Positions 1 through 7,310 of a stretch of 37,042 bases of DNA are shown here, in pieces. The position numbers and the translations under genes are program-made. A model generated the notes under the pieces. That model did not search any database and was not told the DNA's origin. It worked only from the letters and a program-made list of their open reading frames with translations. The stretch is taken from contig JAPLDE010000153.1 in the NCBI GenBank assembly GCA_026391855.1, forward strand, positions 33,052 through 70,093, given 5' to 3'. The stretch is from Bacteroidota bacterium. GTDB lineage: Bacteria; Bacteroidota; Bacteroidia; Bacteroidales; CAIXZF01. Numbering within the stretch: position 1 is the stretch's first letter; every line of letters begins with the position of its first letter.

Positions 1-1
1 G

Positions 2-1927
2 GGCAAACGGCCCTTGAACAAAAAGGATTTTGAGGAGAAGAATGCGATGTTCCTGCCGGATACCGCACAATTTGATTACCTGGTTACCCTTCCGGAAGTT
101 GCCAATATTGGAGAAGCCATCGACGATGCCATGAAAGCCATTGAGGATGAATACGATAACCTCAAAGGGGTTCTGCCGAAAAACTATTCCATTTTCAGTA
201 AAGATCTTTTACACGAACTCCTGCGGATTTTCAATAAAGAGGTCCTGCGAAAAGCGGAAGGGGATCTGTTCGGGAAGATCTATGAATACTTCCTGAACAA
301 GTTTGCCATGACGGGTGCCCAGGAAGGCGGTGAATTCTTCACTCCTTTCAGCCTGGTAAATACCATTGTTAATATCATTGAACCCGATCATGGGATTGCC
401 TTTGATCCTGCCCTGGGCAGTGCGGGTATGTTTGTTCAGACGGGTTACTTTATTGAGAGTGAAGGTCTTCAACCTGCTGAGAAGGTAACTTTCTACGGAC
501 AGGAAAAAGCCGAAACCAATACCCGTTTGGCAAAGATGAACCTGGCTGTTCATGGTCTGGAAGGCAACATCCAGGAAGGCAATACCTTTTATGAAGACAA
601 ACACAACCTGGTAGGCAAGTGCGATTTTGTGATGGCCAACCCTCCCTTTAATGTGGATGGTGTGGACAAATCCAAAGACACCGTAAAAAAAGACCCCCGG
701 TTGCCTTTTGGTTTGCCTAAGAACGACAATGCCAATTACTTATGGATACAGTACTTCTACAGTTATTTGAAACCCACTGGCAGGACAGGATTTGTCATGG
801 CCTCTTCTGCCAGTGATGCCGGACACAGTGAGAAAGACATCCGTGAAAAGCTGGTGAAAACCGGAGCGGTTGATGTGATGGTAGCCATTGGAAACAACTT
901 CTTCTATACCCGCTCCCTGCCTTGTACCTTATGGTTTTTTGACAGAGGTAAAGAAACCTCACCCCCTGCCCCTCTCCTGAAAGAGACCTCACCCCCGGCC
1001 CCTCTCCTGAAAGAGAGGGGGGAAAAGACCTGTCGTTCTGCAGATACAGTTTTAATGCTGGACGCCCGGAAAATATACCGGAAAGTAACTTCCAAAGTAA
1101 ATGACTTCAGTCCCGAACAGCTCCGGAATCTCATCTGCATCGTGAACCTGTACAGGGGGAACCACGATAAGTTTGAGAACAGCATAAAGCAATACCTCTC
1201 AGCTTCTGCCGACATGGCTGCACAGGCTGCGATAACTACCAGTAAACTTAACAAGCTGCTGAAATCGATTAAGTCACAACTGGACAGCTTTTTAGCCCAT
1301 CAGTCTGACCTCCCGTCAGGTTTGGAAATCTGGAGTGAACAATGGGAGGATGAAGTACTTTTCCAGCTACAGGATCAGTTTATGGAGGCTGTTAATCCTG
1401 GTAAGGAGAATGGATCAGATCCGGAAGCAGTGTCCCAGCTCTGTAAACAACTACGTAAGCCCCAGGACAAACTGATCAAACAGCTTCTGGACTCTGTCAG
1501 CAGCATCCAGAAAGAGTACCAGCTTGCTAAAAACAAAGACTGGAAAGAGCTGAACCTGAAAGAACAGCTCGACACCTTGAAAGCCCTGCAACTGGACTTA
1601 AGTGGTAACCCTAATGAGGAAGAACCCGGCTTATTGCATGAAACAGAGTATTTCCGGAAACAGGCCCACTGGCTGCAAAGCCGCTTCCCTGAGGGTGTTT
1701 ATACCGATGTGGAGGGCTTATGCAAAGTGGTAAGCCAGAAGGAGATAGAAGCCAAAGACTGGAGCCTCAGCCCCGGAAGGTATGTAGGCGTTGATGCCGC
1801 TACTGATGATGGCTTTGATTACGAGGAACGTCTTGCCGAAATACATATTGAGCTGGAGGGATTGAATGAGGAGGCGGTACAACTTGCCCAAACCATTATG
1901 AACAATTACAAGGAGTTATCCCTATGA
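2..1927 (+). CDS. hsdM: Type I restriction-modification DNA methyltransferase subunit HsdM (5' partial)
   Basis: This is the adenine-N6 methyltransferase subunit of a type I restriction-modification enzyme; with HsdS it methylates the recognition site. The frame is open from base 2 and the usual N-terminal helical domain is incomplete, so the true start lies outside the window; the first possible start is a TTG at 14. Numbered from that TTG, the GEFFTP region precedes SAM motif I (DPALGSAGM, from D131) and catalytic motif IV NPPF is at 209-212. Residues 315-334 are a ten-residue repeat (TSPPAPLLKE twice) encoded by a palindromic DNA repeat. A long, charged, probably coiled-coil segment (about 370-550) precedes the conserved C-terminal SLSPGRYVGV region that contacts HsdS. 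It is the first gene of the restriction island. Family assignment is secure; whether the repeat insertion leaves the enzyme active is unknown. Confidence 0.95.
   Translation, partial: GKRPLNKKDFEEKNAMFLPDTAQFDYLVTLPEVANIGEAIDDAMKAIEDEYDNLKGVLPKNYSIFSKDLLHELLRIFNKEVLRKAEGDLFGKIYEYFLNKFAMTGAQEGGEFFTPFSLVNTIVNIIEPDHGIAFDPALGSAGMFVQTGYFIESEGLQPAEKVTFYGQEKAETNTRLAKMNLAVHGLEGNIQEGNTFYEDKHNLVGKCDFVMANPPFNVDGVDKSKDTVKKDPRLPFGLPKNDNANYLWIQYFYSYLKPTGRTGFVMASSASDAGHSEKDIREKLVKTGAVDVMVAIGNNFFYTRSLPCTLWFFDRGKETSPPAPLLKETSPPAPLLKERGEKTCRSADTVLMLDARKIYRKVTSKVNDFSPEQLRNLICIVNLYRGNHDKFENSIKQYLSASADMAAQAAITTSKLNKLLKSIKSQLDSFLAHQSDLPSGLEIWSEQWEDEVLFQLQDQFMEAVNPGKENGSDPEAVSQLCKQLRKPQDKLIKQLLDSVSSIQKEYQLAKNKDWKELNLKEQLDTLKALQLDLSGNPNEEEPGLLHETEYFRKQAHWLQSRFPEGVYTDVEGLCKVVSQKEIEAKDWSLSPGRYVGVDAATDDGFDYEERLAEIHIELEGLNEEAVQLAQTIMNNYKELSL
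956..1022 (+). repeat. C-rich palindromic repeat inserted in frame in hsdM
   Basis: Two direct copies of a 30-nt unit (956-985 and 986-1015) differ at one base. The second copy runs into a perfect inverted repeat: CCCCTCTC at 999-1006, a 6-nt loop, GAGAGGGG at 1013-1020. Because the unit is 30 nt it keeps the hsdM frame and encodes two copies of TSPPAPLLKE followed by RGEK. The C-rich composition differs from the surrounding gene, which suggests insertion of a dispersed repeat rather than normal protein evolution. Confidence 0.8.
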
Positions 1928-1970
1928 AAATGGAGCAGAGTTTGATAATAACGTTTTCAAACGAAAATAC

Positions 1971-1987
1971 TTGCGACACTGTCGCAA
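1971..1987. repeat. 17-bp perfect palindrome in the hsdM to DUF1016 gap
   Basis: TTGCGACA and TGTCGCAA flank a single central C. The surrounding 139-nt gap (1928-2066) holds only short broken frames: a 29-codon frame from the ATG at 1924, and an unrelated open stretch that enters the next gene's frame. I recognise no gene there. The palindrome could be an operator-like site, a hairpin in the operon mRNA, or a dispersed repeat; the sequence does not decide between these. Confidence 0.6.
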
Positions 1988-2066
1988 CAATTGAGCTGGA
2001 AAGGTTGACTTAGGACGCGATGGCTCTGGCAAATATAAATTCAGAATACAATCAAAGCATATTGAG

Positions 2067-2542
2067 ATGAACGAGGAGTTGAACCTGTATAAAAAGTTAC
2101 TTTTAGATATTAAAAGCAGAATCCGTCAGGGGCAAATCAGGGCAAATCTTTCAGCCAATGCTGAATTGCTTGCCACCTATTGGGATATAGGCAGTATGAT
2201 TTTTAAGCGGCAGCTAGAAGAAGGTTGGGGAAAAAGAGTAATTCCGAGGCTTGCCAGAGATTTGAAAGATGAATTGGTTGAAGTTAAAGGTACTTTTTAT
2301 AAAGAGTATCCCAATTTTCTAATTTCGCCAACACCCTTGGCGAAATTAGAGAACACCAGGGCAAAGACAGACTGTTTGCAGAATATTCACTCAAAGACAT
2401 TAATAAGCCCATTGGTATTTCTGAATATGAACTTACCCGGTTGTTGCCTGAACCCTTTAAAGGCAGTTTGCCGAGTATCGAGGAAATTGAAGAAGCCCTG
2501 GCTCCTGATCAAATCAACCAATACGATGAAGACAATGAGTAA
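2067..2542 (+). pseudogene. DUF1016/YhcG-family nuclease remnant (internal deletion and frameshift)
   Basis: The first ~70 codons from the ATG at 2067 match the DUF1016 N-terminal domain (helical start, YWDIGSMI, then RLARDLKDEL). The typical DUF1016 C-terminus is found in a different frame from about 2357 to the TAA at 2540-2542 (LFAEYSLKDINKPIGISEYE, then LPEPFKGSLPSIEEIEEAL). Full-length members are roughly 330-360 residues and carry a PD-(D/E)XK nuclease core in the middle. Here that core, about 200 residues, is missing and the two ends are out of frame. A 31-nt hairpin (2319-2349) lies at the junction. YhcG-like genes are common companions of hsdM/hsdS, so this is probably a decayed accessory gene. 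The shifted frame instead runs on to 2663 and would give a 198-residue chimera. Confidence 0.8.
2319..2349. repeat. 31-nt perfect hairpin at the DUF1016 deletion junction
   Basis: CTAATTTCGCCAA (2319-2331) and TTGGCGAAATTAG (2337-2349) are exact reverse complements around a 5-nt CACCC loop. The element sits between the end of recognisable N-terminal DUF1016 sequence and the start of the C-terminal match in another frame. It is therefore at, or is part of, the rearrangement that destroyed the gene. Confidence 0.8.
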
Positions 2543-2663
2543 GGAATTGGGAACTAAGAGGGAAGAGTTTGTAGATCAGGTTAACGCCGACTTTTCCGGG
2601 TGGATTGATGTTATTGCCCTGGCAAATATTATTGCTGGAAACTTTAAAACGGTGTTGATATGA
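2535..2663 (+). CDS. Possible 42-residue protein coupled to hsdS
   Basis: An ATG at 2535 overlaps the stop codon region of the DUF1016 remnant (ATGAGTAA). Its own TGA at 2661-2663 overlaps the hsdS start in an ATGA arrangement. The predicted peptide begins MSKELGTKREEFVDQ and ends in a hydrophobic stretch with ALANIIAGNF. I do not recognise a family. Overlaps at both ends are what translationally coupled operon genes look like. However, the frame is the same one that the frameshifted DUF1016 remnant runs into, so it may simply be a tail of that damage. Confidence 0.3.
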   Translation: MSKELGTKREEFVDQVNADFSGWIDVIALANIIAGNFKTVLI

Positions 2664-3796
2664 TTTGGGATAGAGTAAATTTTGGAGAAATCGCCGAATT
2701 TAAAAATGGGCTGAATTTTAATAAAGATCAATACGGACCAGGGGTTAAGTATATTTCTGTAGCAGATTTCCAAGAATACTTTTCTGCGAAAACAGAGAAA
2801 CTTGCCGAACTTAAAGAAGACTTTATTAATCCGAGTTATTTTTTACAGGAAGGGGATATCCTTTTTGTTCGCTCCAATGGGAACAAGGAACTTGTAGGCA
2901 GAAATTTGTTTATAGAAAACTCCGAAGAACCATTAACGTTTTCTGGTTTTTGCATAAGAGCAAGATTTACCCAGGAGAATATTTTGCCTAAATTTTTCGC
3001 CTATTTATTTAAGTCAAAGTTTTTTAGAAACACCTTATCAGCTAATGCAGGCGGAACTAATATTAATAACTTAAACCAAAGTATTTTATCAAATTTAAAC
3101 ATCCCAAATCCTCCTCTCCCCACCCAACGCCGCATCGCCTCCATCTTATCGGCTTATGATGACCTGATAGAGAATAACTTAAAGAGGATCAGGTTGTTGG
3201 AGGCGAAGGCGTTTTTAAACTATAAGTTAATAGTTAAAAGTGAAAAGTTGGAGGAGTATACTATTGAAGAATTGGCTGATGTTGTTATGGGGCAAAGCCC
3301 AACTTCCAATACATATACTGATGAAATAGAGGGATTGCCTTTCCATCAAGGAGTTACGAATTTTTCAAACTACTTTGTTGAACATAAGATATATTGTAAG
3401 GCCCCAATAAAAATAGCTTACGAAAACGATATACTTTTCTCGGTTAGAGCTCCTGTTGGAAGAATAAATTTCACCAATGAGAAAATATGCATAGGTAGAG
3501 GTTTATGTGCACTTAGGAGTAAAAAGGGGGTTCAAAATTATTTCTTTCATCAACTTAAAGAATTCTTTTTTGCGGAAGATGTTATAGGTAATGGTGCTAT
3601 TTTCAATGCCGTTACGAAAGTTGAGCTGATGAAAGTAACATTGAAAACTCCAAGCGAAAAAATCCAAAGTGAATTTGAGAAAGAAGCTCAAGTTATTTAC
3701 AATTTGATCCTTAATCTAACCCAGCAAAACACCAAACTCCGTGAGGCTCGAGATATCTTATTGCCCAGGTTGATGAGTGGGGAGGTAATGGTGTAA
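2660..3796 (+). CDS. hsdS: Type I restriction-modification specificity subunit HsdS
   Basis: HsdS provides target recognition for both methylation (HsdM) and restriction (HsdR). The 378-residue protein has the normal two-domain plan. The first target recognition domain is about residues 1-150. The central conserved helix region (about 150-190) contains PPLPTQRRIASILSAYDDLI and separates the halves. The second recognition domain follows (about 195-335), beginning near EELADVVMGQSPTSNTY. The C-terminal conserved helix ends with LREARDILLPRLMSGEV. No truncation is visible. The two target domains differ from each other, consistent with a bipartite asymmetric recognition site. Its start overlaps the preceding small frame by ATGA. 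It is separated from hsdM by the decayed DUF1016 gene instead of directly following it. Confidence 0.95.
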   Translation: MIWDRVNFGEIAEFKNGLNFNKDQYGPGVKYISVADFQEYFSAKTEKLAELKEDFINPSYFLQEGDILFVRSNGNKELVGRNLFIENSEEPLTFSGFCIRARFTQENILPKFFAYLFKSKFFRNTLSANAGGTNINNLNQSILSNLNIPNPPLPTQRRIASILSAYDDLIENNLKRIRLLEAKAFLNYKLIVKSEKLEEYTIEELADVVMGQSPTSNTYTDEIEGLPFHQGVTNFSNYFVEHKIYCKAPIKIAYENDILFSVRAPVGRINFTNEKICIGRGLCALRSKKGVQNYFFHQLKEFFFAEDVIGNGAIFNAVTKVELMKVTLKTPSEKIQSEFEKEAQVIYNLILNLTQQNTKLREARDILLPRLMSGEVMV

Positions 3797-3873
3797 CTTT
3801 AAACATATAGCAAAATGGATTTTTCACTCAAACAGAGAATAAATCAGGAAAACAAGAATAAAAACCTAACAAT

Positions 3874-6045
3874 ATGTTGACATACAAAGAATCTGAAGAG
3901 CAAGTATTTCAATTCCTTCAAGAAAAACGGAGGAAAAACCATGAATTTACTTTTTCCGTCAGGCAAAATAGTGCTAAGGGTGCAGAGACAGATTATTTTA
4001 TTGGCACTGAAAAATCCGGATACTTTGGGTTGACCTTTTGGACTGTTCCCACGGGTTATCCTGGATCTGCAGCAGATCTAATTGATGTGTTTTTTATCTT
4101 AAGTACGAATAGTTATTCTTACTATTTTGAGTTTGCACAAACGAAAGAGCCTTGGAATAAACAAAACGAAGCAGCACTGGAGCTCATTTTAAAGCTCAAA
4201 CCAGTTATAAAAAACAAGTTAGGATTAATAAAAGAAACGGAAGCAAAAAATAAGATAGAGGCCTTTAGAACAAAAAGCCCTAAGGAAAAATATGACGACA
4301 TTGAGGAATTATTGGAAGACTTTTACAAGGACTTAGAAACGATTCTTCCTATTGTTAAAAAGGGGTTAAAAGATATTAAGGCCGATTTCCCGGAATTTAT
4401 TGGTCACCAAATTACTGAGGAAGAATTCGGGGTAATGATTAAAAAGTTAAGTAAGAGGTTAATAAAACATGGCAAGGAGGTGAAGGAGCCTGTCAACAAA
4501 CAACCCGATATCTCACCTTCATTGAACCGAATTCTGTTTGGTCCTCCAGGAACAGGAAAAACATATAATACAGTTAATAAAGCTCTTGAGATAATACATG
4601 AAAAGGAGGAGGAAGATTTGGACTGGACAGATAGAGAAAAAGTTAAAGAACTCTTTGACAAACGACTTACGGAAGGAAGGATTGTATTTACTACCTTCCA
4701 CCAGAGTATGAGTTATGAGGATTTTATTGAAGGGATCAAACCAGAAACAATAGAAAATTCAGTCGTTTACAACATTCAGGATGGTATTTTTAAAATTCTA
4801 TGTAATAGGGCACTTTTCTCATTTTATATAAATGGCCCATCTAAAACAGTAGACCAGTTTAATAAATTTGACATCCTCTACGACTCATATATTGATAATT
4901 TAAGTAAGAGATGTTTAGATCAACAGCCCGAAAAATTATCATTAAAACAAAAGGCCGATGGTTATAATGTTGAGGTAATTTCTATTGAAGATCAAACGAT
5001 CAGAACCAAAGGTTCAACAGCTGTTAATGAAGCTCTTATTAAAAAGGAAAAGATCGGACTACTGTACAATGAATTTAAAAATATAGAAGATATAAAGAGA
5101 GTGTTAGATATTCGTACTGTTGGACAAGGTTTAGGATGGTCCTCAAATTATTGGGCAGTATTTAATGACTTTAAGATTTTTGAAAAGGAAGTATTTGAGG
5201 AAAAAATTACTTATAAGGAGGATCAACGGAAAAGATATTCAGATCAGAAAATTAAGGAAAATCTAAATTCTTTACCAGATAAGTACAACATATCATTCAA
5301 CAAAGCAGATATTCCCAGGTATGTATTAATCATTGATGAAATAAATAGAGGTAATGTTTCTCAGATATTTGGAGAGCTTATTACCCTTATTGAGGAGGAT
5401 AAACGATTAGGGAAAACGGAAAGATTAAAAATTACTCTGCCTTACAGCAAGGAAAAGTTTGGCGTACCCCCCAATGTTTACATCCTGGGTACAATGAATA
5501 CAGCAGACCGAAGTGTTGAAGCACTCGATACAGCTTTGCGCAGAAGATTCTGTTTCGAGGAAATGGCCCCAAACCCGGAATTGATAGCATCAGAAGGTGT
5601 CCTCAATAAGGATGGAGGAATCCTGGATGGAATAAATCTGCCTAAGCTGTTAAGGGTTATAAACTTACGCATCGAAAAGCTCCTGGATAAAGACCATCAG
5701 ATTGGCCATAGTTATTTCATGAACATTAGTGATCTTGATGGTTTGAAAGGAGCGTTCCAGAAAAGTATAATTCCATTGCTTCAAGAATATTTTTACGGTG
5801 ATTATGGTAAAATAGGGTTGGTACTTGGCAAGGGTTTTATTAGAAAAAAGAATTGGGATAATAAAATTGATTCATTTGCAGATTTCCCTTCTGAAAGTTC
5901 TTATGATTTTGATGATAAAGATGTGTACCAAATCATTGATTATTCTGATAAAGGGTTAGTCCATGAGGTTAAAATTGGTGATAAAACCATAGAAATGAAT
6001 TTTATGAAAGCGATTAAACTCTTAATGAAAGAGGCAATTGAGTAA
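3874..6045 (+). CDS. mcrB: McrB-like AAA+ GTPase subunit of a modification-dependent restriction system
   Basis: McrB-type proteins read modified DNA with a variable N-terminal domain and drive the McrC nuclease with a GTP-hydrolysing AAA+ motor. The 723-residue protein has Walker A GPPGTGKT at 223-230, Walker B ending in D488-E489 (LIIDEINRGN), and the McrB signature NTADRS at 542-547 followed by ALDTALRRRF. A ~120-residue insert lies between Walker A and Walker B. Residues 1-~200 form a separate N-terminal region (with GYFGLTFW and TGYPGSAADLIDVFF) that I do not recognise as the classical McrB 5-methylcytosine domain. It probably sets target specificity. The stop overlaps the mcrC start by 8 nt. 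The gene is 77 nt after hsdS, inside the type I operon. The AAA+ assignment is firm; the modification recognised is unknown. Confidence 0.9.
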   Translation: MLTYKESEEQVFQFLQEKRRKNHEFTFSVRQNSAKGAETDYFIGTEKSGYFGLTFWTVPTGYPGSAADLIDVFFILSTNSYSYYFEFAQTKEPWNKQNEAALELILKLKPVIKNKLGLIKETEAKNKIEAFRTKSPKEKYDDIEELLEDFYKDLETILPIVKKGLKDIKADFPEFIGHQITEEEFGVMIKKLSKRLIKHGKEVKEPVNKQPDISPSLNRILFGPPGTGKTYNTVNKALEIIHEKEEEDLDWTDREKVKELFDKRLTEGRIVFTTFHQSMSYEDFIEGIKPETIENSVVYNIQDGIFKILCNRALFSFYINGPSKTVDQFNKFDILYDSYIDNLSKRCLDQQPEKLSLKQKADGYNVEVISIEDQTIRTKGSTAVNEALIKKEKIGLLYNEFKNIEDIKRVLDIRTVGQGLGWSSNYWAVFNDFKIFEKEVFEEKITYKEDQRKRYSDQKIKENLNSLPDKYNISFNKADIPRYVLIIDEINRGNVSQIFGELITLIEEDKRLGKTERLKITLPYSKEKFGVPPNVYILGTMNTADRSVEALDTALRRRFCFEEMAPNPELIASEGVLNKDGGILDGINLPKLLRVINLRIEKLLDKDHQIGHSYFMNISDLDGLKGAFQKSIIPLLQEYFYGDYGKIGLVLGKGFIRKKNWDNKIDSFADFPSESSYDFDDKDVYQIIDYSDKGLVHEVKIGDKTIEMNFMKAIKLLMKEAIE

Positions 6046-7297
6046 CGTCGTTCAAAATATTACAGTTTTTGAACATGAAGCTATACGTTTCGACAAAGGG
6101 GAAAAACGTATAACAGAGGATCAGTTTAAGGCACTTCAGCAATATTGTGGAGCAGGTGTCCCCTATTACAACCTGATATGCAATGGTGTTCAATTTAATG
6201 AAAATGTGGGCGTGATTCAGATTGGGAAAACAACCATAGAAGTATTGCCGAAGGCAGATAAAAACCCACATTCTGAAACAGAAGATCAAAAATGGCGTGA
6301 TATACTTATTGGGATGTTAAAGGCTGTTGGCAGTTTCGATATCAAATCGACGAGTAATAGCAACCTGAAAATCAAACCTAACACCATTCTCGATCTGTAT
6401 TTTCTATTGTTTGTAAAAGAAGTAGAGTATCTGATACATCAAGGTTTGGTAAAGAAATACCGTAAAAAACAAGGTAATGTTGCGGCAATGAAAGGTGCGC
6501 TGCAGTTTGAGAAACAAATCCAGCAAAACCTGGTTCATCAGGAAAGGTTCTACGTAAATTATACTACCTATGATGTTCATCACATTCTTCATTTCATATT
6601 ATTTAAAACTTTATGCTTACTCAAACAAATAAACGATAACCCTGACCTGCAAAGCCGAATCGGAGCCTTACTGTTGGACTTCCCTGAAATGCCTGATATT
6701 AAGGTAACTGAAGGCACTTTTAATATAATAGTCTATAACCGTAAGACAAGTGGATATAAAGCGGCTGTTGAAATCGCACGCTTACTTCTGTTACATTATC
6801 ATCCTGACCTGAGTAAAGGAAGAAATCATGTTCTAGCCCTGATGTTTGACATGAATAAATTATGGGAACAGTTTATTTATACTAGTTTGCACCGAAATAG
6901 ACAAGATGGTTCTAATGTAACTCCACAAACATCAAAAGATTTCTGGAACCCGGAATCAGGAAAGAAATCCAGAATCAGACCTGATATCCTGATCAGCAAG
7001 AATGGTAATGATTTTGTGGTTCTAGATACAAAATGGAAAAATCTGGGTGAGGGAAATCCCTCTCCAGAAGACTTAAGGCAAATGTATGTTTACCATGAGT
7101 ATTACACTGCAAGAAGGGTTGGACTGGTTTATCCTGGTGCTGAAAAGAAACCAACAAAAGGTAAATATTTTGATCCTAATCCAAAAAATGAACCGACCAA
7201 AGAATGCAGCTTAATCTCAGTGTCTGTAGAGCCAGATATCAAAACCTGGCAAAAGAATATTTGCGATAAAATCTACGATTGGATGAAATCTTCCTAA
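6038..7297 (+). CDS. mcrC: McrC-like nuclease subunit of the McrBC system
   Basis: McrC joins the McrB ring, stimulates its hydrolysis and cuts DNA with a PD-(D/E)XK nuclease domain. The 419-residue protein has an N-terminal McrB-binding region (about 1-170, with VLPKADKNPH) and a C-terminal nuclease domain. The likely catalytic residues are D316 (RIRPDILIS) and D330-x-K332 (VVLDTKWK). The start chosen is the TTG at 6038, which overlaps the end of mcrB and indicates translational coupling. Length and motif order are normal, so the subunit appears intact. It lies 13 nt before hsdR. Confidence 0.92.
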   Translation: MSNVVQNITVFEHEAIRFDKGEKRITEDQFKALQQYCGAGVPYYNLICNGVQFNENVGVIQIGKTTIEVLPKADKNPHSETEDQKWRDILIGMLKAVGSFDIKSTSNSNLKIKPNTILDLYFLLFVKEVEYLIHQGLVKKYRKKQGNVAAMKGALQFEKQIQQNLVHQERFYVNYTTYDVHHILHFILFKTLCLLKQINDNPDLQSRIGALLLDFPEMPDIKVTEGTFNIIVYNRKTSGYKAAVEIARLLLLHYHPDLSKGRNHVLALMFDMNKLWEQFIYTSLHRNRQDGSNVTPQTSKDFWNPESGKKSRIRPDILISKNGNDFVVLDTKWKNLGEGNPSPEDLRQMYVYHEYYTARRVGLVYPGAEKKPTKGKYFDPNPKNEPTKECSLISVSVEPDIKTWQKNICDKIYDWMKSS

Positions 7298-7310
7298 CAA
7301 GAAATCTAAT

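Noticed and set aside
404..430. HsdM SAM motif I reads DPALGSAGM instead of the common DPACGSGGM
   Set aside because: As I recall, functional HsdM proteins such as the E. coli K-12 enzyme also have a G-x-A-G form, so this is within normal variation.
3815..3880. A 21-codon frame (MDFSLKQRINQ...) ending inside the mcrB start
   Set aside because: Too short, no ribosome-binding signal and no recognisable similarity; could be chance in AT-rich DNA.
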